A DNA stretch of 64,000 nucleotides from Streptomyces sp. TP-A0356 (GCF_001417775.1 NZ_BBZJ01000016.1:412772-476771), one strand, 5' to 3'. Counted from the stretch's first letter, positions 32,180 to 40,870 are shown. Translations and numbers: made by a program. The notes: a model not told the origin generated them from the letters alone.

Positions 32180-33127
32180 ATGAGCACCGTCGCCGGCCAA
32201 CGAACCGTCACCGCCACTCCCCCCACCCTCCGCCGCAGGGTCGCCCTCGACTGGCGGATCCGTTTCGGCATCCTCTCCCTGATCTGGGGCTTCAGCTTCC
32301 TGTTCATCAAGGTCGGCACCGGGGCGTTCGCCCCGTTCCAGGTCACACTCGGCCGCCTGGCGTTCGGTACGGCGGTGCTCGCGGCAGCCCTCGCCGTCAA
32401 GCGCGAGCGCCTGCCGCGCGGCGCCCGAACCTGGGGCCATCTCGCGGTCGCGGCGTTCCTCCTCAACGCGCTGCCGTTCTCGCTCTTCGCCTACTCGGAA
32501 CTGACGATCCCGTCCACCCTCGCGGGAATCTGCAACGCGACCTCACCCCTGTGGGGGATGGTCCTGTCCCTGGTCGCTCTCTCGGAGGACCGGCCGACCC
32601 GGCGCCGGGTCGCGGGCCTCGGGATCGGCTTCCTGGGCGTGCTGACGGTGCTCGGCGTCTGGCAGGGCTTCCACGGTCTGGATCTGACGGGCACGGCGAT
32701 GGCCCTGCTGGCCTCGCTCGCCTACCCGGTGGGCTGGATCTACGTCCGCCGCACCCTGGCGGGATCCAGCCACTCCCATCTGTCACTGACCGGCGCGCAG
32801 CTGCTGCTGGCCACCGTCCAACTGGCTCTGGTCACCCCGCTGTTCACCACCCTCCCCAGCCGCTTCCCGCTCGTGCCGCTGCTCGCGGTGGCGGCCCTGG
32901 GTGCCCTGGGCACGGGACTCGCCGTGCTGATCCAGTACGGCCTGGTCGCCGAGGTCGGGCCGACGACGGCGCAGATGGTGACGTACTTCATCCCGGTCAT
33001 CGCCACCGCGGCGGGCGTCGCGATCCTCGGTGAGTCGCTGACCTGGTCGACCCCGGTCGGCGCGGTGATCGTGCTGGCGGGCGCGGCGCTGACACAGTCC
33101 AGGCCGAAGGCCCGCCCCGAGAAGTAG
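32180..33127 (+). CDS. EamA/DMT-family exporter
   Basis: The 315-residue protein has ten hydrophobic segments as two EamA repeats: IRFGILSLIWGFSFLFIKVG begins the first, and DLTGTAMALLASLAYPVGWIYVRR begins the second. The final helix carries the typical LGESLTWSTPVGAVIVLAGA. Such exporters move amino acids, metabolites or drugs. The divergent LysR gene probably controls it and may indicate the substrate class, but this cannot be read from sequence. Confidence 0.88.
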   Translation: MSTVAGQRTVTATPPTLRRRVALDWRIRFGILSLIWGFSFLFIKVGTGAFAPFQVTLGRLAFGTAVLAAALAVKRERLPRGARTWGHLAVAAFLLNALPFSLFAYSELTIPSTLAGICNATSPLWGMVLSLVALSEDRPTRRRVAGLGIGFLGVLTVLGVWQGFHGLDLTGTAMALLASLAYPVGWIYVRRTLAGSSHSHLSLTGAQLLLATVQLALVTPLFTTLPSRFPLVPLLAVAALGALGTGLAVLIQYGLVAEVGPTTAQMVTYFIPVIATAAGVAILGESLTWSTPVGAVIVLAGAALTQSRPKARPEK

Positions 33128-33164
33128 GGCGCTTGTGACGGATCTCCGAGTCGTCGCGACGTCC

Positions 33165-33198
33165 GGCACGCGCCCCCGGCCTTCGGCCGGGAGGTGCC
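33165..33198. terminator. Hairpin terminator between convergent genes
   Basis: A tight CCCGGCC-TTC-GGCCGGG stem (33175-33191) extends outward with GGCAC/GGTGCC. It lies between the EamA and MocR stops. Confidence 0.6.
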
Positions 33199-33252
33199 CC
33201 CGCTCGCCGCACCGGACGCCGCTCCTTGTCCCACGGAGATACGTCAGAAGGG

Positions 33253-34584
33253 CTAGCCGTAGCTCCGGGCGGGGGCCGGGCCGAGGGCGGCGGCGACCGC
33301 GTCCGCCAGCGGCCCGGTCTCGTCCGTGGCCAGCGTGGAGACGGTGATCCTGATGCCGGGCTGGGCGCTCATCCGGAAGCGTGCGCCGGGCGCGACGGCC
33401 CAGCCCGCGTGCAGCAGCCGCGCGACCACGCCGGTCTCGTCGGGCACGGGAACCCATACGTTCATCCCGCTGCGCCCATGGGCCGCGACACCGCGTTTCG
33501 CGAGCGCGCCGATCAGCGCCTCACGCCGCTCCCCGTACGCCGCCGCCACCGCTCGCGCGTCCACCGTGCCGTCGGCCCACAGCCGCACCACGGCCCGCTG
33601 CAGGATCCGGCTCACCCAGCCGGGCCCCAGCCGCTGCCGCCCCCGCACCCGGTCGACGGTGAGGGTGTCACCGGTGAGCACGGCCAGGCGCAGATCGGGC
33701 CCGTAGGCCTTGGCGACGGAGCGGACGAAGGCCCAGTGCCGGGTGACCCCGGCGAGGGGATGGAGGGGCACGTCGACGATCCCGTGACCGTGGTCGTCCT
33801 CGATCAGCAGGATCTCCGGATGCGCCCGCAGCACGGCCCGCAGGGCACGCGCGCGTGCGGCGCTCACCGCGGCACCGGTCGGATTCTGCGCCCGGTCCGT
33901 GATGATCAGGGCCCGCGCCCCCGCTTCCAGCGCACCGCGTACGTCGCCGGGCAGCGGCCCTTCGTCGTCGACTCCGACCGGCACCGTGCGCAGCCCGAGC
34001 GCCGGAACGAGATCGAGAGTCCTGCCCCACCCGGGGTCCTCGACGGCGACCGCGTCCCCGGGCTTGAGGTGGGCCGTGAGAACGCGCTCCACGGCGTCGA
34101 GTGATCCCGAGACGACGGCGAGCGGCCCGTCCGGGACCCCGTCGGCGTCCAGTGCGGCCCGCGCGATCCGCGCCAACTCCGGTTCCACCGCGACGTCACC
34201 GTACAGAACCGGCTCACGGTCGCTCTGTACGGCGGCCGCCGTGAACGCCTGTGCCAGCGGCGGCAACAGCGCCGGATCCGGATTGCCGCTCGACACGTCG
34301 CGCACGCCTACGGGTACGTCCACGCGAATGTGGTCGCGCCCCGTCGTGGCCGGCGCGGACCGCACCCGGCTGCCGCGGCGCCCGGCGGTCTCGATGACCC
34401 CGCGCTCGCGCAGGGTGCGGTACGCGGCCGCGACGGTATTGGGATTGACCCCCAGCTCGACCGCCAACTCCCGCATGGGCGGCAGCAATTGCCCCGGCTC
34501 CAGGTCACCGGCACCCACCGCGCGCTCGACGCTCGCCGCAATCTCCACTGCGCGCCGCCCCTCGATCCTATATCCTCCTAGCAC
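33253..34584 (-). CDS. MocR-type (GntR-aminotransferase) PLP-dependent regulator
   Basis: The 443-residue protein has an N-terminal GntR winged helix (EIAASVERAVGAGDLEPGQLLPPMRELAVELGVNPNTVAAAYRTLRERGVI). A fold-type I aminotransferase-like domain follows, with the PLP lysine in SVAKAYGPDLR and a DDHGHG loop. MocR proteins sense PLP and often control vitamin B6 genes. The divergent gene is a pyridoxamine-5'-phosphate-oxidase-family protein, which fits. The GTG at 34584 has a Shine-Dalgarno-like GGAGG only after it and a TAGTTT box before it, so translation may be leaderless. Confidence 0.9.
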   Translation of the reverse strand: MLGGYRIEGRRAVEIAASVERAVGAGDLEPGQLLPPMRELAVELGVNPNTVAAAYRTLRERGVIETAGRRGSRVRSAPATTGRDHIRVDVPVGVRDVSSGNPDPALLPPLAQAFTAAAVQSDREPVLYGDVAVEPELARIARAALDADGVPDGPLAVVSGSLDAVERVLTAHLKPGDAVAVEDPGWGRTLDLVPALGLRTVPVGVDDEGPLPGDVRGALEAGARALIITDRAQNPTGAAVSAARARALRAVLRAHPEILLIEDDHGHGIVDVPLHPLAGVTRHWAFVRSVAKAYGPDLRLAVLTGDTLTVDRVRGRQRLGPGWVSRILQRAVVRLWADGTVDARAVAAAYGERREALIGALAKRGVAAHGRSGMNVWVPVPDETGVVARLLHAGWAVAPGARFRMSAQPGIRITVSTLATDETGPLADAVAAALGPAPARSYG

Positions 34585-34595
34585 AAATCAAACTA

Positions 34596-34607
34596 TGCAC
34601 TAGTGCA
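34596..34607. promoter_or_regulatory. Perfect 12-base palindrome in MocR divergent promoter
   Basis: TGCACTAGTGCA lies in the 36-base gap between the MocR and PNPOx-like genes. A second CTAGCACAA half-site occurs about 16 bases to the left (34578-34586). Direct and inverted half-sites are typical of MocR-binding regions. Confidence 0.6.
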
Positions 34608-34620
34608 ATGGAGAAACGCA

Positions 34621-35310
34621 ATGCAGGGGACCCAGCAGCCGCCGTCGCCGGCCGCCGCCTACACGCCGACCGACCGCACCGTCCCCACGCGCTCCGCGGA
34701 ACGGGCGTCGTACGACAAGGACCTGGTGCACGCGATACTCGACGAGGGGTACGTCTGCCACCTCGGCTTCGTCCGCGACGGCGCGCCGGTCGTACTGCCC
34801 ACGCTGTACGGGCGGGTCGGCGAGCGGCTCTATGTCCACGGCTCGACCGGCTCGCGCCCGCTGCGGATGACGGGTCAGGCCGACCCGGGGCTCGCGGTCT
34901 GTCTCACGGTGACGCACGTCGACGGTCTGGTCCTGGCCCGCTCGGCCTTCCACCACTCGATCAACTACCGTTCCGTGGTGGTGCACGGCATCGCCCACCA
35001 GGTCACCGATCCCGAGGAGAAGCTCGCCGCCCTCGACGCGCTCGTCGACCATGTCGTGGCGGGCCGCTCCCGGGACTCCCGCCCCGCCGACAAGAAGGAA
35101 CTGGCCGCCACCGCCGTGATCCGCCTCGACCTGGACGAGGTCTCCGCCAAGGTGCGCACCGGCGGGGTGAAGGACGAGCCCGAGGACCTCGCCCTCCCCC
35201 ACTGGGCCGGGGTGGTCCCGGTCCGCAGGGAGTACGGCACACCGCTCGCCGACGCCGATCTCGCGCCCGGCATCGAGCTGCCGGACTACCTGACGGCCCT
35301 GGGACGCTGA
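34621..35310 (+). CDS. Pyridoxamine 5'-phosphate oxidase-family flavoprotein
   Basis: The 229-residue protein has the split-barrel core: LVHAILDEGYVCHLGFVRDGAPVVLPTLYGRVGERLYVHGSTGSRPLRMTG, then LARSAFHHSINYRSVVVHG, which provides flavin-binding residues. It is larger than PdxH-like minimal enzymes and resembles the FMN-binding PNPOx-like 1 group. A B6 or nitrogen-heterocycle role is suggested by the divergent MocR regulator. GGAG precedes the ATG at 34621; the upstream ATG at 34603 lacks one. Confidence 0.86.
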   Translation: MQGTQQPPSPAAAYTPTDRTVPTRSAERASYDKDLVHAILDEGYVCHLGFVRDGAPVVLPTLYGRVGERLYVHGSTGSRPLRMTGQADPGLAVCLTVTHVDGLVLARSAFHHSINYRSVVVHGIAHQVTDPEEKLAALDALVDHVVAGRSRDSRPADKKELAATAVIRLDLDEVSAKVRTGGVKDEPEDLALPHWAGVVPVRREYGTPLADADLAPGIELPDYLTALGR

Positions 35311-35519
35311 CCCACTCTGGGACGCACCCGACGGCGACACCGAGTGGCGACACCGGCCCGCCGCCCACGACTTCGGGGAGCTCGCCGTGGCGCACGTCGG
35401 GTGCGCCCTCACGTGGGGACGGCCTGCCGGGCTCGCGCCGCACGTCCAGCCGCTTCACTTCGCCCACGACGCGTTGCGCCGCCTGCTCCACCGCCAGATG
35501 GGCCACTTCCAGCCGTCAG
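35311..35519 (+). other. Coding-like remnant, identity unknown
   Basis: After the stop at 35310 one frame (about 35321 on) keeps strong third-position GC and reads DAPDGDTEWRHRPAAHDFGELAVAHVG-- before running into a repeat. There is no start codon or ribosome-binding site for it. It looks like the worn end of a lost gene. I do not recognise the family. Confidence 0.35.
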
Positions 35520-35811
35520 CCGGGCCCCGCCGCTGTCCGGCCACCGGTTCGCGCACGCGCGTCCTCACACCAGGAGGGGTTCCCCCGCGACGCGACGCCT
35601 CAGACGCACGACCGTGCGACGCGGGTGAGGCACATGGCGCGTGCGGGGCATGAGGCGTGAGTGGGGGTTCCGGGCGTGAGGCGTCAGTGGGGGTTCGGGG
35701 GGTGCGGGGTCCGACACCGGACCCCGCACCTGTGCGTCCGGCTGCCGGCCGGGCCCCGCCGCTGTCCGGCCACCGGTTCGCGCACGCGCGTCGTCACACC
35801 AGGAGGGGTTC
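35520..35811. repeat. 63-base direct repeat, two copies 229 bases apart
   Basis: Bases 35520-35582 and 35749-35811 are identical except for one position. The right copy contains the last six codons and stop of the EamA gene that ends at 35794. The left copy is therefore a duplicated gene end with its downstream sequence. The DNA between the copies has no gene. Confidence 0.85.
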
Positions 35812-36744
35812 TTCCCGTGACGCGCGTGCCACGCGGGCCTCCGCCAGCGCGAGCCCGGCGACCGCGCCCAGCATCAGCGCGGTGCCGACGAGGGTGGCCG
35901 CCGTGAGCCGCTCGCCGAGCAGGGCGACGGCGAGCACCGCGGCGCTGACCGGCTCCAGCAGCATGATCACGGACACGGTGGCGGACCGTACGACGGCCGC
36001 GCCCGCGAAATAGAGGGCGTAGGCCAGGGCCGTCGGGACCGCCGCGATGTAGGCCAGCAGCCAGAGCAGGGCGCCCGGTGCGGCGGTGTGCGGCACCAAC
36101 CCCTCGGACAGGGCGAACGGCAGCAGGCACAGACTGGTGACCGCGAACGACGACACGGTCGTACCGGACATGTCGGCCCCGCCGTCGCGGCCCCACCACC
36201 GGGTGAGCAGCGTCATGACGGAGTACCCCACCGCGGACACCACCGCGAACAGCACACCCCACGGGCGCACGGTCGCACCTCCGCTGCCGAGCACCAGCAC
36301 CCCGAGTCCGGCGAGGGCCCCGACGACGGCGGTCACCCCACCACGGCCCAGCCGCTCCCCCATGGTGAGGCGGGCACCGAGCGCGATGAACACGGGTCCG
36401 GCCCCGAGGGTGACGACGGTCGCCACGGCGAGTCCGGTGGCGGAGACGGCCGCGAAGTAGGCCGTCTGGAAGACGGCGAGCCCGAGGCCGGTGGCCCCGG
36501 CCCGCAGCGCCTTGCGGCCGAGGGGTTCGGGTGCGGCCGTCGGGACGCGCGGGCGCAGCAGGCGGACGGCGAGGAGCAGGACGAGCCCCGCCGCACAGCG
36601 CCAGAAGGAGAGGACGACGGGCCCCATGTCACTGGTCCGGTAGACCAGGGAGGCGGCCGCGCCCGCGGTGCCCCAGGCGGCACCGGCGACGATCAGATAG
36701 AGAAGGCCTCGCCCTACGGGCAGGCCGGAGGAAGCATGCAACAC
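35794..36744 (-). CDS. EamA/DMT-family exporter
   Basis: The 316-residue protein has ten transmembrane segments in two EamA repeats. The first begins [23 protein letters not shown]. The second begins [27 protein letters not shown], and the end is [34 protein letters not shown] precedes the GTG at 36744. The substrate is unknown. It is codirectional with, but separate from, another EamA gene to its right (178-base gap). Its 3' end is duplicated downstream (63-base repeat). Confidence 0.87.
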   Translation of the reverse strand: MLHASSGLPVGRGLLYLIVAGAAWGTAGAAASLVYRTSDMGPVVLSFWRCAAGLVLLLAVRLLRPRVPTAAPEPLGRKALRAGATGLGLAVFQTAYFAAVSATGLAVATVVTLGAGPVFIALGARLTMGERLGRGGVTAVVGALAGLGVLVLGSGGATVRPWGVLFAVVSAVGYSVMTLLTRWWGRDGGADMSGTTVSSFAVTSLCLLPFALSEGLVPHTAAPGALLWLLAYIAAVPTALAYALYFAGAAVVRSATVSVIMLLEPVSAAVLAVALLGERLTAATLVGTALMLGAVAGLALAEARVARASREEPLLV

Positions 36745-36922
36745 GAGTGGGTCTCCGCAGATACACAGAAGTTCGGAAAGGGACCCCGGAGCATCGGGGT
36801 CCGTGGACTTCTACTGCGGGCAGCACCGTCCCGCCCGGCAGCGTGCCGGGCTTGGTGGCCGGGGCCCGCCTCAGGCGGCGGGGGGCGGCAGAACGAGTGC
36901 GTCCAACTGCATGATCAGCACC

Positions 36923-37927
36923 TTAGGCCGCCGTCCCGCGGACCGACAACTCCCTTTCGGCGCCGCCGCTCGCCACCGGCTCCGCGGCCCCCTGGGCGGG
37001 CGCCGAGGACTGGGCGATGAACGCGCCCACCAGGACGACCGCGCCGCCGACGATCTGGGGCGCCGAGAGGTGCTCGCCCAGCAGCACCCAGGCCAGTACG
37101 GTCGCGATCACCGCTTCGAGGCAGGCCACGACACCCGCCACCTGGGGCGAGAGGTGACGGACCGACACCACGCCGGTGACGTAGGCGAGGACCGTGGCGA
37201 TCAGGACGATCCAGGCCAGCAGCGCGACGGCGGGGACGGGGGTGCCGTTCATGCGGACGGTACTCGCGAGCACGGTCCAGTCCATGCCCCAGGGGCGGGC
37301 GACCACGGTCAGCACGGCGGCGCCGACGAGCAGTCCGTACGCGATGACGCCCAACGGGTCCGGGGCCCGGTCACCCGCTTCGCTGCCCTGGTCGGACAGG
37401 ACGAAGTAGCCGACCTGGCAGCAGGCGGCGCCGAGCGCGAGCAGCAGGCCGAGGGCGTCGAAGCCCAGCCCCGACCACACCTCCACGACACAGGCGAGTC
37501 CGCCGACCGCGAGGACCACACCGACCGCCGCGGCGCGCGTCACGGGCCGCCGCTGCACGAAGCGCACCCAGCCGAGCACGAGCGCGGGCGCCAGGTACTC
37601 GATGAGCAGGGCGACGCCCACGGGGATGCGGGAGAGCGCGGCGAAGTAGCAGGCCTGGACACCGGCCACGGCGAGCAGGCCGAAACCGGCGAGCAGCGCG
37701 GGGCGGCCGCGCAACAACGCACGGTGACGCACGGCGAGCGGCAGCATCATGAGCGCGGCGCCCGTGACGCGCAGCCACACCACGTGGAGCGGGTCGAGTC
37801 CCGCCTGGATCAGCGGCTTGGCCGCGACCCCCGATCCGCCGAAGGCGACCGCCGACGCGAGGGCGAGCCCCAGGCCGACGCGCCTGCCACGGTTGCCCTG
37901 ACTGCCCTGAGACGTATGCACCGGCAC
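36923..37927 (-). CDS. EamA/DMT-family exporter
   Basis: The 334-residue protein has ten hydrophobic helices. VGLGLALASAVAFGGSGVAAKPLIQAGLDPLHVVWLRV is followed by FDALGLLLALGAACCQVGYFVLSDQ, and the final repeat has LEAVIATVLAWVLLGEHLSAPQIVGGAVVLVG. It is more like RhtA/YdcZ-type amino-acid exporters than the two other EamA proteins in this window. The start is uncertain between GTG 37927 and GTG 37921, with no clear Shine-Dalgarno. The C-terminal tail of about 25 residues is cytoplasmic and polar. Confidence 0.85.
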   Translation of the reverse strand: MPVHTSQGSQGNRGRRVGLGLALASAVAFGGSGVAAKPLIQAGLDPLHVVWLRVTGAALMMLPLAVRHRALLRGRPALLAGFGLLAVAGVQACYFAALSRIPVGVALLIEYLAPALVLGWVRFVQRRPVTRAAAVGVVLAVGGLACVVEVWSGLGFDALGLLLALGAACCQVGYFVLSDQGSEAGDRAPDPLGVIAYGLLVGAAVLTVVARPWGMDWTVLASTVRMNGTPVPAVALLAWIVLIATVLAYVTGVVSVRHLSPQVAGVVACLEAVIATVLAWVLLGEHLSAPQIVGGAVVLVGAFIAQSSAPAQGAAEPVASGGAERELSVRGTAA

Positions 37928-38013
37928 ATGATGGCAGGCGACGACATGAGCGTCACCCCCGATAGCACCTGTCTCACGGGATGGACCCGGGAGCGCTGGA
38001 ACCGGCCCGCGGT

Positions 38014-38571
38014 TCAGCCGGTGGCCCCGGGCGCGTACCCCTCCATCGCGTTCTCCGCCTCGATGCGCGCCGGCAGCGCCCGTACGTCGACGCCCGCACG
38101 GCCGAGGACCTCCACGGCCCGCGACTCGGAGTCCCCGACGATCGCCGCGAGCAGGTCCAGGCCACGCGCACATGCGTCGCCGCGCCGCGCGGCCCGCCCG
38201 TACGCCCCCTCCAGCGCGCTCGCCGCCGTCGGCGACCAGCCCTCCGGTTCGCTCGGCGACGGCACCGCGCCGGAGTCCTCGACCGTGCTCTGCCAGCGCA
38301 GGCCGTAACCGATGGCGCGTTGAACGAGGTAGCCGAGCAGCCGGGCGATCTGGGGAGCTTCGAAGACCGCACGCACCTCGGGGTCGGACTCCAGCAGCGT
38401 GTGCAGCAGATGGGCCGTGTCGACCTGCCGGTCCCCGTCCCGCAGCGCCCTCCTGCGGGCGCCCGCGACCACCGCCGCCAGTTCGGCGGTGAGCCCGGTG
38501 TCGAGGTCCGGGCGGGACGCGCCGCGCTCGGCGGCCGGTCGCTGGGAATGACGGGGTGGCACGTCTCCCAC
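38014..38571 (-). CDS. Stand-alone Clp N-terminal (ClpR repeat) domain protein
   Basis: The 185-residue protein contains two helical Clp-N repeats, TAELAAVVAGARRRALRDGDRQVDTAHLLHTLLE and [40 protein letters not shown]. This is the substrate- and adaptor-binding domain of ClpA/ClpC without any AAA module. Related actinobacterial proteins may act as Clp adaptors or ligand sensors. The GTG at 38571 follows GGAGGGACTGATGA, a strong ribosome-binding site. A tiny ORF ends 4 bases upstream, which suggests coupling. Confidence 0.75.
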   Translation of the reverse strand: MGDVPPRHSQRPAAERGASRPDLDTGLTAELAAVVAGARRRALRDGDRQVDTAHLLHTLLESDPEVRAVFEAPQIARLLGYLVQRAIGYGLRWQSTVEDSGAVPSPSEPEGWSPTAASALEGAYGRAARRGDACARGLDLLAAIVGDSESRAVEVLGRAGVDVRALPARIEAENAMEGYAPGATG

Positions 38572-38575
38572 CTCA

Positions 38576-38722
38576 TCAGTCCCTCCGGCCCGGGTCATCC
38601 TCGGCGGGCAGCATCTTCGCGTCCGACACAGGTTGGGCATCGCTGACCGGGTTCTCCTCCTCAGGGATGAGATGGAGCCGTTCTTCCCGGAGAACCGCGC
38701 GCCGCCTTGCCCTACGCCTCAC
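38576..38722 (-). CDS. Possible 48-residue protein ahead of Clp-N gene
   Basis: A minus-strand frame beginning at GTG 38722 reads an Arg-rich head (RRRARRRAVLREERLHL) and an acidic tail (IPEEENPVSDAQPVSDAK then EDDPGRRD). It stops 4 bases before the Clp-N start. Acidic/basic charge segregation and tight spacing argue for a real gene, but the start has no good ribosome-binding site. There is no known family. The rest of 38723-38867 is promoter DNA for the divergent SRPBCC gene. Confidence 0.35.
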   Translation of the reverse strand: MRRRARRRAVLREERLHLIPEEENPVSDAQPVSDAKMLPAEDDPGRRD

Positions 38723-38867
38723 GGGCAACGACCGGAGCAGCCCGGAACCGAACCACCTCTCCTCGCCCCTGACGGTCCATCAGTATTGAATGTTCCGGGC
38801 CCTGCGGCTACGTTCCGCGACACCGTAGCTGCGCCCGGCGCAGCAGCCGAGGCGAATGGGTGGTCGC

Positions 38868-39296
38868 ATGGCCGAAGTCAGCGCGGAAGCACGCATCGAG
38901 GCGCCCGCCGAGAAGGTGTGGGCCCGGCTCACCGACTGGTCGGCGTACGGCGAGTGGAACGCGACCCACACCAGCTTCCCGAAGGGCGGCCCCGAGACCC
39001 TGGAAGTGGGCGGTACCTTCGAGGAGAACATGAAGCTCATGGGCTTCCCCGCCGAAGTGATGTGGACCATCGACGAGTTGCGGCCCGGACGTGTCCTGGC
39101 CATCCGCGGGAAGGGCCCGATGGCGGTGAACGTGGCCACCCGTTACACGCTGACCCCCAACGGCGAGGCGACCACGGTCCGCATCGACGGCGAGTTCACC
39201 GGCGCGGCGGTCTCCCTGATGGCGGGCAAGCTGAAGGACTCGGCGACGGCCGCGCTCAACGAGTCACTGCGCAGGCTGGCGGCGTTGGTGTCCTGA
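38868..39296 (+). CDS. SRPBCC protein, Rv0910 toxin-like family
   Basis: The 142-residue START/Bet v1-like fold has MAEVSAEARIEAPAEKVWARLTDWSAYGEWNATHTSFPKG, a central GFPAEVMWTIDELRPGRVLAIRG, and a C-terminal helix. It aligns in pattern with the Rv0910/MvnT-type proteins annotated as type II toxins, although most members likely bind a hydrophobic ligand. No antitoxin-like small gene adjoins it. The ATG at 38868 is chosen over 38856 because GGTGG precedes it. A 13-base terminator follows. Confidence 0.78.
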   Translation: MAEVSAEARIEAPAEKVWARLTDWSAYGEWNATHTSFPKGGPETLEVGGTFEENMKLMGFPAEVMWTIDELRPGRVLAIRGKGPMAVNVATRYTLTPNGEATTVRIDGEFTGAAVSLMAGKLKDSATAALNESLRRLAALVS

Positions 39297-39316
39297 GGGG
39301 CACCCCCGGACGACGA

Positions 39317-39347
39317 GGCGCCCCGCGGACCGATTCCGCGGGGCGCC
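39317..39347. terminator. Perfect 13-base hairpin terminator
   Basis: GGCGCCCCGCGGA (39317-39329) pairs perfectly with 39335-39347 around a 5-base loop. It lies between the convergent SRPBCC and PadR genes and should serve both. Confidence 0.8.
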
Positions 39348-39369
39348 GTCAGGCACCTGCCACCCGCCG

Positions 39370-40017
39370 TCAGGTCTCGTCGGCGAGGATCAGGTACAGC
39401 TTCTTGCGGGCTTCGTTGATGACCGCCAGGGCCTTGTCGCGCTGGTCCTTGCTGCCGGTCTTCCAGACCTGGCCGAACGCCTCCATCAGACCGAACCCGG
39501 CCTGCCGGATCTCGTGCAGCGCCTCCCAGTCGACGCCGCGCGAGGCCTCTTCCCAGGGCGCTTCGGGCCCCTCGTCGGCGGCGGCACGGCCCGCCTCGGT
39601 GAGCGCGAAGAGCTTCTTGCCGCCCTCGGTCTCGCTCGTGATCAGACTCTCGTCCTCCAGCAGCTGGAGGGTGGGGTAGACCGAGCCGGGGCTGGGCTTC
39701 CAGGCCCCGCCGCTGCGCTCGGCGATCTCCTGGATCATCTCGTAGCCGTGCATGGGCCGGTCCTTGAGGAGGGCCAGGATCGACGCGCGTACGTCACCGC
39801 GCCGCGCCCTTCCCCTGGGCCCGCCCCGGCCGCGCCCGCCCCAGGGGCCGCCAGGCCCGAAGAAGCCCGGTCCACCGAAGCCGGGACCGCCGGGACCACC
39901 CGGCCCAAAGGGCCCGAAGGCTCCGCGCCGACCGTCGAAGCCGCCCCGAGCGTGCTGGCCGGGGCCGCCGTGGTGTCCGTGTCGCTCGTATCCGAAGTCC
40001 TGTCCACGCGAACGCAT
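39370..40017 (-). CDS. PadR-family transcriptional regulator with Gly/Pro-rich N-terminus
   Basis: The 215-residue protein opens with about 70 residues of low complexity (FGPFGPGGPGGPGFGGPGF) before a PadR winged helix: RRGDVRASILALLKDRPMHGYEMIQEIAERSGGAWKPSPGSVYPTLQLLEDESLI. A C-terminal dimer helix follows (FGLMEAFGQVWK). GGAG precedes the ATG at 40017. The palindrome CGATATATCG about 45 bases upstream probably allows autorepression. The Gly/Pro head is typical of some Streptomyces PadR proteins. The target may be itself only. Confidence 0.88.
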   Translation of the reverse strand: MRSRGQDFGYERHGHHGGPGQHARGGFDGRRGAFGPFGPGGPGGPGFGGPGFFGPGGPWGGRGRGGPRGRARRGDVRASILALLKDRPMHGYEMIQEIAERSGGAWKPSPGSVYPTLQLLEDESLITSETEGGKKLFALTEAGRAAADEGPEAPWEEASRGVDWEALHEIRQAGFGLMEAFGQVWKTGSKDQRDKALAVINEARKKLYLILADET

Positions 40018-40060
40018 CGCAATCACTCCATTCCATCGTTGATCTGTCGCGATGCGTCAA

Positions 40061-40070
40061 CGATATATCG
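40061..40070. promoter_or_regulatory. PadR-type operator palindrome
   Basis: CGATATATCG is a perfect 10-base palindrome and strikingly AT-rich for this genome. It lies upstream of the PadR gene start, as expected for an autoregulatory site. Confidence 0.6.
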
Positions 40071-40122
40071 GAACTCCAGGCATGACAACCCCCTGCCGAG
40101 CGGGACTGTTCTGTCCTGCCTC

Positions 40123-40482
40123 ATGGCCTCGTATCGGGTGGCCGACGCTGAGAGCGAGGGCGTCGGGGAGGTGGCCGTGAGCGAGCCGGTGAAGTCGGGG
40201 GCCGTCCGGGAGTATGCGTCAGAGGTGCGGGTGGGTTTCGCCGGCGCCGACGGGGTCGGACAACTGGGATCGCTGGCCCGATTTTGCGACGAGCCCTTCG
40301 AACGTGCCGCTCCAGTCCGGAAGTCCATCGCGCTCAAGGGGCAGAAGACCTTCACAGGTGACTACTGGGCGGCGACCTCGCACGACCTGGTGGGTTACGA
40401 ATCGTGGGTCGAGCGGGACGCCGCGACGGCCCTGGACTTCGACCCTGCTGTGGTCGCCCTGGCGAGCCTGCCCTGCCGGCAT
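40123..40482 (+). pseudogene. Relic of a TnsA-like endonuclease-family protein
   Basis: The frame from ATG 40123 holds GDYWAATSHDLVGYESWVERDAATALDFDPAVVALASLPC. This is the N-terminal landmark of the TnsA-endonuclease-like family in Streptomyces, with GYESWLERD and the acidic LDFDP. After about 40480 the match ends and the continuing frame is meaningless. The typical PDYF and V-D-R active-site part is missing. It is a truncated, decayed copy. Confidence 0.55.
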
Positions 40483-40870
40483 TCAGACCGAGCCATCCTC
40501 GGCAACAAGCTGCACCACGCCCACCCACGCGAACTCGTTCTTCGTATGGACTGCGCGGACCCTCCACCGGCCTGGCGGAAGCTGCACGGGAGCCTGTTCC
40601 GGCTGGCCACCGCCGGGATACTCCACTCCGAGATCCGCGCCGGCTACGGCCGAGTCCATCAGCACCGCCGGGCCGTCAATGGCCCACGAGCCGGCGTCCT
40701 CCCATGGAGTGTCCGGGTCGGCCATGACCGGTTCCGCCCCGGCGAGCACTTCTTCCTCCGACGATTCCGCAGCCAGCCATCGCACGAAGAGCAACTCCTC
40801 CGACAGGAAGCACGTCGTTGCGGGTTCATCGGCCAGGACAAGCGCAGTGGCAGCCTCTGAGACGTCACCG
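40483..40870 (-). pseudogene. N-terminally truncated Imm21-family immunity protein
   Basis: The minus-strand frame reads SEAATALVLADEPATTC, then FVRWLAAESSEEEVLAGAEPV, DTPWEDAGSWAIDGPAVLMDSAVAGADLGVEYPGGG, and GRWRVRAVHTKNEFAWVGVVQL. This is the C-terminal two thirds of Imm21, an immunity family against polymorphic toxins. The N-terminal part and any start codon are lost; the only in-frame ATG (40794) would give an incomplete protein. No cognate toxin is nearby. The gap from 40018 to 40948 otherwise holds only the TnsA-like relic. Confidence 0.65.

Noticed and set aside
38868..39296. Toxin-antitoxin module for the Rv0910-like protein
   Set aside because: No small antitoxin gene is adjacent; a PadR gene faces it from the other strand.
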